The notes under the pieces: generated by a model
Told to the model about the DNA's origin: nothing
Seen by the model: only the letters and a program-made list of their open reading frames with translations
The model's database searches: none
Assembly (NCBI RefSeq): GCF_024733845.1
Contig: NZ_JANRHG010000001.1
Span: 1 to 64,000 of the forward strand
Origin: Neomoorella sulfitireducens
GTDB taxonomy: Bacteria > Bacillota > DSM-521 > Neomoorellales > Neomoorellaceae
Length of the DNA stretch: 64,000 nucleotides
Reading direction: 5' to 3'
In this document: positions 54,752 to 62,635 of the stretch, in pieces
Position numbering within the stretch: the stretch's first letter is position 1
How the letters are laid out: each line of letters starts with the position of its first letter
Translations under genes and position numbers: made by a program

Positions 54752-56938
54752 CTACACCTTCCTAACCGGAGCGTACCGGACCATAAGTTGCTTGATCCCT
54801 CTTTCGGGGAAGGCCACGCTGATAACAGTATCCTCACCTTCGCCACTGATTTTTACAACAACCCCGAGACCAAAACTATTATGCTGGACTTTATCCCCCA
54901 GTTGCCAGTCAAACTGGACCCCGCGAGCTATCCCGGTCCCGGGCCGGCCCTGCTGGCGGCCGGTGATACCGCCCCCGGAAGCTGGGAGGCCGGCCTGTCC
55001 ATCCCGGTCGATTAAATCAGGCGGTATTTCCGCCAGGAAACGGGAAGGAGGGTTGCTCATGGTATTGCCGTAAAGGTTGCGGGTCCAGGCATGGGTAAGG
55101 TAGAGGACTTCCTTCGCCCTGGTCATGCCCACATAGCAGAGGCGGCGTTCTTCTTCCATCTCCTCCGGGTCCTCCAGGGAGCGAAAATGGGGGAAGACCC
55201 CTTCTTCCAGGCCCGCCAGGAAGACCACCGGGAACTCCAGGCCCTTGGCCGTATGCATGGTCATAAAGACCACTGCGTTACCGCTGCTGTAGGTGTCGCT
55301 TTCGGCCACCAGGGCCACCTGGGCCAGGAAATCGGCCAGTTCGGGCTTTTCAGTGCCCTGATCGTATCCCCTGGTAACCGTCAGGAACTCTTTCAGGTTT
55401 TCCAGCCGCGCCTGGGCTTCCGGTGTTTTTTCCCCTTCTAACTCGGCCTGATAACCGGTTTCTTGCAAAACCGCGGTAACCATGGCCGTTATTGTTAAGT
55501 TTTCCTGCTGCTGGCGCAGGTTATCCAGGAGAATGATCAATTCCCGGAGAGCCTGCCGGCCTTTAGCCGGAATACCGGGGATGGCATCTACCTGTTGCAA
55601 AGCTCTGTAAAGGCTGGCCCCATTACTCGCGGCGAAGACCTGCAAGCGGGCCAGGGAGGTTTCGCCGATGCCCCGCCGCGGGACATTGATAATCCTCAAA
55701 AGGCTGGTGGTGTCATCGGGGTTGGCTATCACGCGCAAATAGGCCAGGATGTCCTTGATCTCTTTCCGCTGGTAGAATTTCAGGCCGCCGACGATTTCAT
55801 AGGGAATGCCCGCCTGGAGAAAGGCCTCTTCTAAAGCCCGCGACTGGGCATGGGTACGGTAGAGGACGGCAAAATCGCTGAAGGGCCGGCTTTCCTGGCT
55901 GTGGCGGCGGTAAATTTCAGCAGCAATATAATTACCTTCGTCGCGTTCATCGCCGGCGCTGTAGAGGTGCAGCAGTTCCCCTTCCCGCCGCCGCGTCCAG
56001 AGGCGCTTTTCCTTGCGGCCCACATTGTGCTGGATAACGGCATTGGCCGCCTTGAGGATGGGCTGGGTGGAACGGTAATTCTCTTCCAGGAGGATTACCC
56101 GGGCATTGGGAAAATCCTCTTCAAAGGCCAGGATATTGCCGATGTCGGCCCCGCGCCAGCCGTAAATGCCCTGGTCCGGGTCGCCGACGACGCAGAGGTT
56201 TTCACCATTGCCGGCCAGCAGGCGCACCAGGACATACTGGGCATGGTTGGTATCCTGGTACTCGTCCACCAGGATATGCTGCCAGCGCTGCTGGTAGTAA
56301 CGCAAAATCAAGGGGTTATTCTGCCAGAGGGCTACCACCTGCATGATGAGGTCATCAAAATCCATGGCATTAGCAGCTTTAAGCCTCTCCTGGTAGCGGC
56401 GGTAGATAGTGCCCTGCTGCTGTTCTTTTATAGTTGCGCTCCAGCCGAGGTATTGTTCGGGTGTCTGCAAGGAGTTTTTAGCATTGCTGATAACATGGGC
56501 TACCGAGCGGGGCGGGAACTTTTTCTCATCCAGGTTTAATTCCTTTAAAACCTCGCGAATGACAACCTGCTGGTCGTCGGTGTCGTAAATGGTGAAATTG
56601 GGCCGGTAACCCAGCAGGTGGGCATCGCGCCTTAAAATGCGAACACAGGCCGAGTGGAAGGTACTGACCCAGAGGCCCCGGGCCGCGTTGCCTACCAGTC
56701 CCTCCAGGCGTTCCTTCATTTCCTGGGCCGCTTTATTGGTAAAGGTTACCGCCAGGATATTTTCCGGAGCCACCCCTTCCTGGATCAGCGAGGCCACCCG
56801 GTAAGTCAAAACCCTGGTTTTGCCGCTCCCGGCACCGGCCAGCACCAGGAGGGGCGCGCCGCGATGGCTGACGGCTTCTTGCTGGGGCTTGTTAAGTAAA
56901 GCCATAAAGTCTGCCAAGTTCTTCACACTCCCAAACAT
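54752..56938 (-). CDS. pcrA: PcrA/UvrD superfamily 1 DNA helicase
   Basis: The 728-residue helicase has LNKPQQEAV, Walker A APLLVLAGAGSGKTRVL near 28-44, VTFTNKAAQEM, the DEYQDTNHAQYVL box near 225, GDPDQGIYGWRGA near 252, MTMHTAKGLEFPVVF near 565 and YVGMTRAKEVLYL near 610. The C-terminal Tudor-like end FDWQLGDKVQHNSFGLGVV is typical of PcrA. It unwinds DNA in repair and rolling-circle replication. The start is uncertain: the ATG at 56938 has only a weak site, while a TTG at 56917 has GGGAGTG. Confidence 0.95.
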   Translation of the reverse strand: MFGSVKNLADFMALLNKPQQEAVSHRGAPLLVLAGAGSGKTRVLTYRVASLIQEGVAPENILAVTFTNKAAQEMKERLEGLVGNAARGLWVSTFHSACVRILRRDAHLLGYRPNFTIYDTDDQQVVIREVLKELNLDEKKFPPRSVAHVISNAKNSLQTPEQYLGWSATIKEQQQGTIYRRYQERLKAANAMDFDDLIMQVVALWQNNPLILRYYQQRWQHILVDEYQDTNHAQYVLVRLLAGNGENLCVVGDPDQGIYGWRGADIGNILAFEEDFPNARVILLEENYRSTQPILKAANAVIQHNVGRKEKRLWTRRREGELLHLYSAGDERDEGNYIAAEIYRRHSQESRPFSDFAVLYRTHAQSRALEEAFLQAGIPYEIVGGLKFYQRKEIKDILAYLRVIANPDDTTSLLRIINVPRRGIGETSLARLQVFAASNGASLYRALQQVDAIPGIPAKGRQALRELIILLDNLRQQQENLTITAMVTAVLQETGYQAELEGEKTPEAQARLENLKEFLTVTRGYDQGTEKPELADFLAQVALVAESDTYSSGNAVVFMTMHTAKGLEFPVVFLAGLEEGVFPHFRSLEDPEEMEEERRLCYVGMTRAKEVLYLTHAWTRNLYGNTMSNPPSRFLAEIPPDLIDRDGQAGLPASGGGITGRQQGRPGTGIARGVQFDWQLGDKVQHNSFGLGVVVKISGEGEDTVISVAFPERGIKQLMVRYAPVRKV

Positions 56939-57143
56939 TACTTATATTCGCCCCGATAAGATAAAAACCTGCTTATAGCGGGGGTGTAAAGCCCGAATAA
57001 CTAGCCGCCCGTTTATGATTACAGGCCGATCGATTACATTTCAGCATAGCCCTCTACCTTGAAGAAGTAGCCGGGTACCAGCAAACGTTGCCGTTAAGAG
57101 CAAGAGGGGACGGTCATTCCCAACCGTGAGGAGGCTGCATATA

Positions 57144-57830
57144 ATGCAGGAGATACAAAATTGTGAGGTGAACAAGGTGCTTTACAAGGATCCCCCAAAA
57201 TTAGCTACCCGCCTGCATCCTACCCGGGAAGATCCAATTACCATCGCCCTGGACGGACTGGCAGGAGAACAAGCGCATGACGATGGGGCGACAGTCTCTC
57301 CGCCCCTGCCGGAAACCGGGGCTGTTCCCGGCATCCTCGCTACCGGCCGGCCTTACGGCAGCAACGATATTGCCAATCCCGGCGCGCCGGAGGGGAGTAA
57401 CCCAGATTCTGCCACCGCAGCCGAGCCATCCCGGCAGCACTCCCCGCCCCAAAGCCAGCCCCTGACCCTGGCCGCCCACAGCCAGGCCCTCTTCCGGGAA
57501 GCTATTTTAAACGGCAGTGTTAACCAGGTCCTGGCCGAGCTGCGGGTCTGGATCGAGAAAATCAGGGCTTTTTTGATGTATGCCGATACCGGTATCGAGA
57601 CGGCCGGAAACATTGTGAACATCGCCAAAGGTACCCTGGAAAAGGAACTGGGCCTGGCTCCAGCTGCCGGTACCGCCGGCACCATTTCTATGCAGCTACC
57701 GGCTTCATCCTTAGAATTAGTGTGGAACCTCATTCGCACCCCCGAATTCCAGCAGTTTACCGGCCGGATGCTGGCCCAGGTCCTGAAAATAGGTCTCAAC
57801 CCGCCCCCGCAAGGAGAAAGCTCTGGCTAG
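57144..57830 (+). CDS. Unknown protein with Pro/Ser-rich middle and helical C-terminal half
   Basis: The 228-residue protein has a disordered, Pro/Gly/Ser-rich first half (about 1-105) and a helical second half (LTLAAHSQALFREAIL, VNQVLAELRVWIEKIRAFL, LELVWNLIRTPEFQQF). No membrane helix, signal or motif is seen. GAGGAGG precedes the ATG at 57144; a GTG at 57126 lies inside that site. A strong terminator overlaps the stop codon, so this is a real single-gene transcript. I do not recognise a family. Confidence 0.65.
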   Translation: MQEIQNCEVNKVLYKDPPKLATRLHPTREDPITIALDGLAGEQAHDDGATVSPPLPETGAVPGILATGRPYGSNDIANPGAPEGSNPDSATAAEPSRQHSPPQSQPLTLAAHSQALFREAILNGSVNQVLAELRVWIEKIRAFLMYADTGIETAGNIVNIAKGTLEKELGLAPAAGTAGTISMQLPASSLELVWNLIRTPEFQQFTGRMLAQVLKIGLNPPPQGESSG

Positions 57831-57844
57831 AGCCAGAGCTTTTT
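57817..57844 (+). terminator. Terminator overlapping the stop of the unknown gene
   Basis: AAAGCTCTGGC and GCCAGAGCTTT form an eleven-base stem around TAGA, which contains the TAG stop codon, followed by more T. Confidence 0.9.
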
Positions 57845-57928
57845 CCTTAATCCCTTGTATTCAACTTGAGCCAACACGCTGTCTATATCCCCCAGCCAAC
57901 TCTTTGCCGCCCTGCCCTTACTGCCATC

Positions 57929-59158
57929 CTACCAGTCGAGCAGGCGCTTTTCTCCTTCCAGGGCGCGGATGTCCGTCACGTCCTGGGTAACCTCCACCAC
58001 GCCCCGGTACCGGCCCTCAGCGTCGCGCACGGCGAAATAGCGAATATGAATGAAGCGGCCGTTCATTGTCAGCCAGAATTCAGCCTCATTCTTGGTACCG
58101 TCCCGGAATTCGGCCAGAATCTTCTCCACCACATGAACGCTGGCCGGGGGGTGGCAGTTCTGCACTTTACGGCCGATGATAGCCGGGCTGCGGGTAAAAA
58201 TGCGATGCTTACCGGCGGAATAATAGCGGACCTTGTCATTCTCGTCAACAAAGGTGATATCTACAGGCAAATGGGTAAGGAGCAGGTTGACCTGTTCCGG
58301 GGTCAACCTGCCGGTAGCTAACTCGATTGCCCCTGCCGGGCCTTCTTTTTCCTGCGCATCCGGGGCGGTCCCGGCCGCCGGGCGCGGCCGCCATTCGTTC
58401 CCGGGAGCAACCAGGGCGTAGCCTATTTCCTCTTCACCCCGGCGTACCTCCACCCAGTCGGAGGGTGTAAGCTTTTCCAGGGCCATGGGAAAGAGGATGC
58501 TTTCTTCCTTATTAATCATTTCCACTATAGCTGTGAGAAGTTCGTTTCCCTGGTTGATAACAGTAGCCAGATCATCTTCATCCACGGCACGGGTTACCTT
58601 TTTCAACATAGCCCGGATGTCGTCGTGGAACTGCCACATGACCTTGGGCGGGCCGTATACTCCCCGCCGTTCCAGCAGCGGAAACAGCTGGTGCTCCTTG
58701 CGGAGGTAATGCTTGTCGATTTCCGCCAGGCGGGCCAGCTCTTTTTTAATTTCTTCCTTCCGCCGCCGGAAAACTTCCCGGCCTTCCTTATCTGCCGCCT
58801 TAATTTGCCCCAGGAGCTTCTTCAGGGCCTCCACCACGCCGCGGATGGCCTCGTTCTCCAGGCGGAAGGTGTGGACGGGGTGGCCGGGCGGGGTGGGTTC
58901 AACCTGCTGTTCGGCCAGGGATTCTTTAAACAGGGCGACGTGAACATCGCATAAGCGCTTGATCTCCTCTTCCGGCATGCCCTCGGCAATAAGCCGGCTT
59001 TCCAGGGCCGCAATTTCACCCGGGCTGACGTTACGGATCAGCCGGGCAAAGCGTTGTTTCAGCTCTTCCAGGTCCTTACCGGCATGTAAATCCCGGATAA
59101 TCCCCTTTAAAATTTCCTGGCGCTCTTCCCGGGCATCCAGCAGTTCACTCACGACCAT
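57929..59158 (-). CDS. DUF438-hemerythrin-PAS sensor protein
   Basis: The 409-residue protein has a DUF438 domain (about 8-75: ILKGIIRDLHAGKDLEELKQRF), a hemerythrin-like four-helix domain with His residues (HPVHTFRLENEAI, KHYLRKEHQLFPLLE, WQFHDDIRAML, NKEESILFPMALEKL) that would bind two iron atoms, and a C-terminal PAS domain (VDITFVDENDKVRYYSAG, VQNCHPPASVHVVEKIL, GRYRGVVEVTQDVTDI). It has no kinase or output domain. Such proteins are taken as oxygen, redox or NO sensors or repair factors. AAAAGGAG precedes the ATG at 59158. It stands alone. Confidence 0.85.
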   Translation of the reverse strand: MVVSELLDAREERQEILKGIIRDLHAGKDLEELKQRFARLIRNVSPGEIAALESRLIAEGMPEEEIKRLCDVHVALFKESLAEQQVEPTPPGHPVHTFRLENEAIRGVVEALKKLLGQIKAADKEGREVFRRRKEEIKKELARLAEIDKHYLRKEHQLFPLLERRGVYGPPKVMWQFHDDIRAMLKKVTRAVDEDDLATVINQGNELLTAIVEMINKEESILFPMALEKLTPSDWVEVRRGEEEIGYALVAPGNEWRPRPAAGTAPDAQEKEGPAGAIELATGRLTPEQVNLLLTHLPVDITFVDENDKVRYYSAGKHRIFTRSPAIIGRKVQNCHPPASVHVVEKILAEFRDGTKNEAEFWLTMNGRFIHIRYFAVRDAEGRYRGVVEVTQDVTDIRALEGEKRLLDW

Positions 59159-59397
59159 TTCTCCTTTTCGCTTATTTACTAAAATGTTTCCCTGGCCAAA
59201 GTCCGGGTTATACATCTTTGCGCTCAAAAAACCCTCTTTACTTGCACGCCAGTGCCGGCGCCGGGCACTGTTCGCATTATTTTGTTATTTTATTCCTTCC
59301 TTCGAATACGTTATTTCCGGTTTATATCTTGACTATAATTACCATCTGCACTAGGGCAAGCGGGAATTATATGAAACAATAAGGGAGGCTTCATCCC

Positions 59398-59820
59398 TTG
59401 TTCAATGAGGAACTAATAGCCGCAAGGCTGGGTATTATTCATAGCGCCATAAGAAGGTTGCAGCTCCTGGCGCGCATGCCACGGGAACAATTCCTGCAAG
59501 ACGAAGATGCTGTGGATATTGCCGAGAACAGGTTGCGCCGGGCCCTGGAAGCATTGTTTGACCTGGGCCGCCACCTGGTGGTAAAATCAGGCCTGGGCGT
59601 CCCCCAGGACTACCGGGCGATAATCGAAAAGATGAAGAACGGGCAGATATTACCCGCAGAATTTGCCCGCCAGATTATGGGCATGGCCGGTTACCGCAAT
59701 CGTCTTGTCCGTGAATACAATAAGGTGACACCGGAAGAACTTTATGAAATCCTGCAAAACCGCCTGGGGGACTTCACGCTGTTCTGTCAACATATTGTGA
59801 ATTACCTGGAGAGGCGCTAA
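59398..59820 (+). CDS. HepT-like (DUF86) protein without visible antitoxin partner
   Basis: The 140-residue all-helical protein matches the HepT fold: NRLRRALEALFDLGRHLVVK, IIEKMKNGQIL, and the active region MAGYRNRLVREYNKV. HepT toxins use R-x4-6-H-x-Y; here the His position is Arg (RNRLVREY), so RNase activity may be lost or altered. No MntA nucleotidyltransferase gene lies beside it. The TTG start follows GGGAGG. It may be a degenerate or repurposed toxin. Confidence 0.78.
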   Translation: MFNEELIAARLGIIHSAIRRLQLLARMPREQFLQDEDAVDIAENRLRRALEALFDLGRHLVVKSGLGVPQDYRAIIEKMKNGQILPAEFARQIMGMAGYRNRLVREYNKVTPEELYEILQNRLGDFTLFCQHIVNYLERR

Positions 59821-59880
59821 CAAACCCGAACCTCCGCTTTTGTGCTTATTTTTACATTTAAATACAATTTAATCTCCTTT

Positions 59881-60060
59881 CCCTAATAAATGGCCCTCGC
59901 GAGCCTTTGTCAGGCAGCTTGGTGCTGTGGGTTACCCCTACGCACCTCCCTCAAACCTCGCGGGGAACGAGAAATTGCCGCGGTGGGCACCTCGCAGCCC
60001 ACTAGCATGGTACGAGTTTGGCTCGGAGCTCCTTAATTTTGACATCACCCCTTAAAAATC
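59881..60060. other. Structured non-coding stretch, possible RNA gene (orientation unknown)
   Basis: Several compact stems occur together: GGTGC...GCACC around GGG-TTAC-CCC (59920-59946), which on the minus strand has a GTAA tetraloop; CTCG...CGAG; GTGGGC...GCCCAC (59983-60002); and CGAG...CTCG (60013-60025). GC content is well above the flanks, and there is no convincing frame. It does not match tmRNA, RNase P, SRP or the riboswitches I can recall. 6S RNA is possible. A TTGACA at 60039-60044 and the palindrome GACAATTGTC at about 60076 follow. Confidence 0.35.
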
Positions 60061-60162
60061 AAGGAGGTCCATAGGGACAATTGTCACTACACCCCCTTTC
60101 TGGGGCTCTTAGTGGCTACCTGAAGGTTAAATTTTAGGTGAAAGTGGAAGGCCCAAAACTTT

Positions 60163-60297
60163 TTACAATTCACTCTGGTTTTGTTCGGGCTGGGTGATAC
60201 TATAAATCCGCTTATCAAGAAACTGCTGGTTAACAGCCTTTATCTCTTCTAATAATTCCAGGATACGGCGGCCTCTTTTATGGGTACCCCGGGTCTG
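60163..60297 (-). pseudogene. Possible remnant of a small gene, no start codon
   Basis: 44 codons on the minus strand read like protein (RGRRILELLEEIKAVNQQF then LDKRIYSIT, ending in a stop at 60163), but the frame is closed by a stop just upstream and has no ATG, GTG or TTG. It may be a decayed gene end or chance. Confidence 0.25.
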
Positions 60298-60333
60298 TTA
60301 ATGTAAAAATAGCCTTAGGGCTGGCGGTCGCAG

Positions 60334-61734
60334 TCACCCGCCTTTACAAAACAAGGAGTGATTTTCTTGCGTAACAAACTTTTTCTCCTCGTGATGGTTG
60401 CCTTCGTGGTTGTCTTGCTCCTCTCCAACACGGTAGCTGTCAAGGTAGCAAAATTCGGGCCCTTCGTAATAGCGACCCGGAATTAAACCAGGTCGCTTTT
60501 TATTTAACTTATCATTGAAGGTAGCAGGTAGCATACTTAAAGAAGGGACTACCGGGCCTTTCCCGGCCTCCACATTAAAGCGGTTCCCGGCCTCCAGGAA
60601 GGATGCATTCACCAACCCGGATCCCTGTTCTTCGGGTGTTAAACCCGGAAGCCTGGTGGCCGTGCTGGTGATAGTCTTTACTACTTGCCTGCCGGGAATG
60701 TGCCTCTCCCAGGAGAGCACCAGGGCCGCCACGCCAGCAACATGGGGACAGGCCATGGAGGTACCGCTCATGGCCCTATATTTACCTCCCGGGAAGGTGG
60801 AAAGGATATCAACTCCCGGAGCAGTTACCGTGACTTCCGGACCCCGGCTGCTGAAGCGGGCCAGGTTATCTTTGTCGTTAACAGCCGAAACGGCGATAAC
60901 ACCGGGGTAACGGGCCGGGTACATGACGCTGTTTTCTTTCCCCTCATTGCCGGCGGCCGCCACCAGGACCATGCCGGCCTGGACACATCGACGGACGGCT
61001 TCTTCCAGGGCCTGGCTCGGCCGGGTGGTGCCGAAACTCATGTTGACGACCTGCATTTTGTTTTGCAGCGCCCAGTCCAGGCCGGCTATAATCTCGGATA
61101 TATAACCGTTGCCCCGGCGGTTGAAAATCTTGACGGCATAAATCTCCGCCCGGGGGGCTACTCCTACTACCCCAAAATTATTATTGAGCGCTGCAATTAT
61201 CCCGGCCACATGAGTGCCGTGGCCATTGCCATCCCCGGCCTCCCAGCCGGGAAATTTAATATTCTTGGTACCACGGATGTTAGCCTTAAGGTCGGGATGG
61301 CTGGCATCAATGCCCGTATCCAGGATGGCTACCTTCACCTTTTCTCCCGCCGCTTCCGGCCAGGCCTTCGGCGCGCCAATCCGCATCACGCCCCAGGGAA
61401 TAGTCTGCCCCCGCTGCCGTAACCTCACTGCCGGCAGGGCTACTGTCTGGACCAGGAAATCGTCTTCAATCAAAAGGACATCCGGGTCTAAACCCAGCTC
61501 TGCAAAGGCCTGCCCCTTTTCCGGTATCCTTACTGCCAGGGCATGTACGAGGGGCAATTCGCGTACTACCCGCCCGCCCTTTTTCAGGATTGTTTCGTGA
61601 CAATTGCTCAAGGGCCGGTGCTTGCGGAACATGATAATTTTCCGGCTGCCGTCATCATCTCTGCCCAAGGGGGTAAGGGAAACGCCGGTCATTACTGCTA
61701 CACCGGCATAATAAACCAGCAAAACAGGCCACAT
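60334..61734 (-). CDS. Secreted subtilisin-like serine protease (S8)
   Basis: The 466-residue protease has an N-terminal hydrophobic signal or anchor (1-20), an I9-type propeptide (about 30-100), and the catalytic triad Asp139 (VAILDTGID), His172 (GNGHGTHVAG) and Ser326 (MSGTSMACPHVAG), with Asn263 (AAAGNEG) as oxyanion residue. The catalytic domain ends near residue 390. The last 65 residues are charged and low in similarity, and are antisense to a small plus-strand gene and its terminator, so the annotated end may be an extended frame. It probably acts outside the cell on peptides. Confidence 0.9.
   Translation of the reverse strand: MWPVLLVYYAGVAVMTGVSLTPLGRDDDGSRKIIMFRKHRPLSNCHETILKKGGRVVRELPLVHALAVRIPEKGQAFAELGLDPDVLLIEDDFLVQTVALPAVRLRQRGQTIPWGVMRIGAPKAWPEAAGEKVKVAILDTGIDASHPDLKANIRGTKNIKFPGWEAGDGNGHGTHVAGIIAALNNNFGVVGVAPRAEIYAVKIFNRRGNGYISEIIAGLDWALQNKMQVVNMSFGTTRPSQALEEAVRRCVQAGMVLVAAAGNEGKENSVMYPARYPGVIAVSAVNDKDNLARFSSRGPEVTVTAPGVDILSTFPGGKYRAMSGTSMACPHVAGVAALVLSWERHIPGRQVVKTITSTATRLPGLTPEEQGSGLVNASFLEAGNRFNVEAGKGPVVPSLSMLPATFNDKLNKKRPGLIPGRYYEGPEFCYLDSYRVGEEQDNHEGNHHEEKKFVTQENHSLFCKGG
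60367..60486 (+). CDS. 39-residue membrane peptide
   Basis: AAGGAG (60353-60358) lies eight bases before a TTG that opens MRNKLFLLVMVAFVVVLLLS and 19 further residues ending IATRN. One transmembrane helix is followed by a short polar end. A proper intrinsic terminator (60471-60500) overlaps the stop. The gene lies antisense to the 3' end of the subtilase gene. Ribosome site, helix and terminator together make it credible despite its size. The function is unknown. Confidence 0.6.
   Translation: MRNKLFLLVMVAFVVVLLLSNTVAVKVAKFGPFVIATRN
60471..60500 (+). terminator. Terminator of the 39-residue peptide gene
   Basis: AGCGACC and GGTCGCT arms enclose the stop region and are followed by TTT then TATTT. 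It lies inside the subtilase 3' end on the opposite strand. Confidence 0.8.
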
Positions 61735-61900
61735 GGTTAACCCCTCCTTTGCTCCATTCTATGTAGCGCTTCCGGAGGGGGTTCAATAAATACAAACCGG
61801 CCGGCAAAAAATTTTCCCTTTTTTATTAACCTCCAGACCCGGAATTGCATATGCTAGGTCTAGATAAGGTCCCTGCTAAGGGAAAAAGGAGGTTACTTTT

Positions 61901-62002
61901 ATGACACAAGAATTGCTGTGGTGGTTTATCATCATCATCCCGGTCATCATTATCATCCCCATCATCTTCCTGTTCTTCTTGTTCCCGCTAAATGCCAAGT
62001 AG
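61901..62002 (+). CDS. Tiny hydrophobic peptide A (33 residues) of a tandem pair
   Basis: AAGGAGG nine bases upstream, ATG, then MTQELLWWFIIIIPVIIII and PIIFLFFLFPLNAK. It is a single membrane helix with WW at its start and a PL-A end. Peptide B 12 bases downstream repeats the plan (WW, IIIIIP, FF, PL-A), so the two are duplicates. I know no named family. They may be spore or stress membrane peptides, or type I toxin-like, but no antisense RNA is evident. Confidence 0.65.
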   Translation: MTQELLWWFIIIIPVIIIIPIIFLFFLFPLNAK

Positions 62003-62014
62003 GAGGAATATCCA

Positions 62015-62125
62015 GTGAGTGGTCAAGGTTTTAACCTCTGGTGGTTGTTTATTCCTCTTATCGTGATTATTATCATTCCCATATTCCTTGTCTTCTTCAT
62101 CCCTCTCAGTGCAGCCAATGCATGA
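62015..62125 (+). CDS. Tiny hydrophobic peptide B (36 residues) of a tandem pair
   Basis: AGGAGGA overlapping the stop of peptide A, then a GTG start: MSGQGFNLWWLFIPLIVIII, IPIFLVFF, and IPLSAANA. It shares the Trp pair, Ile-rich helix and PL-A end with peptide A. A strong terminator starts six bases after the stop. Co-transcription and coupled translation with peptide A are likely. Confidence 0.65.
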   Translation: MSGQGFNLWWLFIPLIVIIIIPIFLVFFIPLSAANA

Positions 62126-62130
62126 GCGGG

Positions 62131-62155
62131 AAAACCCCGGCCCCGCCGGGGTTTT
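62131..62155 (+). terminator. Terminator of the tandem peptide genes
   Basis: AAAACCCCGGC and GCCGGGGTTTT form a perfect eleven-base stem around CCC. Confidence 0.9.
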
Positions 62156-62164
62156 AATATAAAG

Positions 62165-62187
62165 GCCCCGGGGTTTTACCCCGGGGC
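62165..62187 (-). terminator. GC-rich hairpin, terminator for the convergent gene at 62228
   Basis: GCCCCGGGG and CCCCGGGGC enclose TTTTA. It lies 40 bases after the end of the minus-strand gene; the U-tract is short. Confidence 0.6.
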
Positions 62188-62227
62188 TCTTCTTACTGGT
62201 AGGGCCGTTACCGCTCTGGGAATGCCT

Positions 62228-62563
62228 TCAACTTTTTTGCCAGCTGTTGAGAAACTCCTGGATATCCGGCGGCAGGGGTCGGCCGTTATTAATCTCCCCC
62301 GCCATCCCTTCAATTAGCCGGGCAAGTTGCTTCTTCATCTCCGGGCTTAAATCTTTGGTTATGTTATTTACAAAACCGGCCATATCTACCTGGCCATGCG
62401 GGAACATGGCCGCAGGGTCGATACCCGCCTGAGCCATTATTTCTTGGACGACAGCAGGGTTATCGGGCGTTATGCCCATCTCTTTAAAAACCTGTCCCAG
62501 GGATTTCCCGCTGGTAGCTGCTTCAATGACGCGCTGGCGCAGGGCATCCAGATCCGCACTCAT
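62228..62563 (-). CDS. Unknown small soluble protein
   Basis: The 111-residue protein is helical and polar: LDALRQRVIEAATSGKSLGQ, VFKEMGITPDNPAVVQEIM, FVNNITKDLSPEMKKQLARL, ending LPPDIQEFLNSWQKS. It has no signal, Cys or known motif. AGGTGAGG lies before the ATG at 62563; an ATG nine bases further upstream overlaps the site. It lies between the chemoreceptor-like gene and the peptide pair. I do not recognise a family. Confidence 0.65.
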   Translation of the reverse strand: MSADLDALRQRVIEAATSGKSLGQVFKEMGITPDNPAVVQEIMAQAGIDPAAMFPHGQVDMAGFVNNITKDLSPEMKKQLARLIEGMAGEINNGRPLPPDIQEFLNSWQKS

Positions 62564-62635
62564 GGGCCTCACCTCGCATAAAATTTACCCTTGATCATTA
62601 TATGCCCTGCCCCCGCTTTTGGTGCCCGCCAGCCG

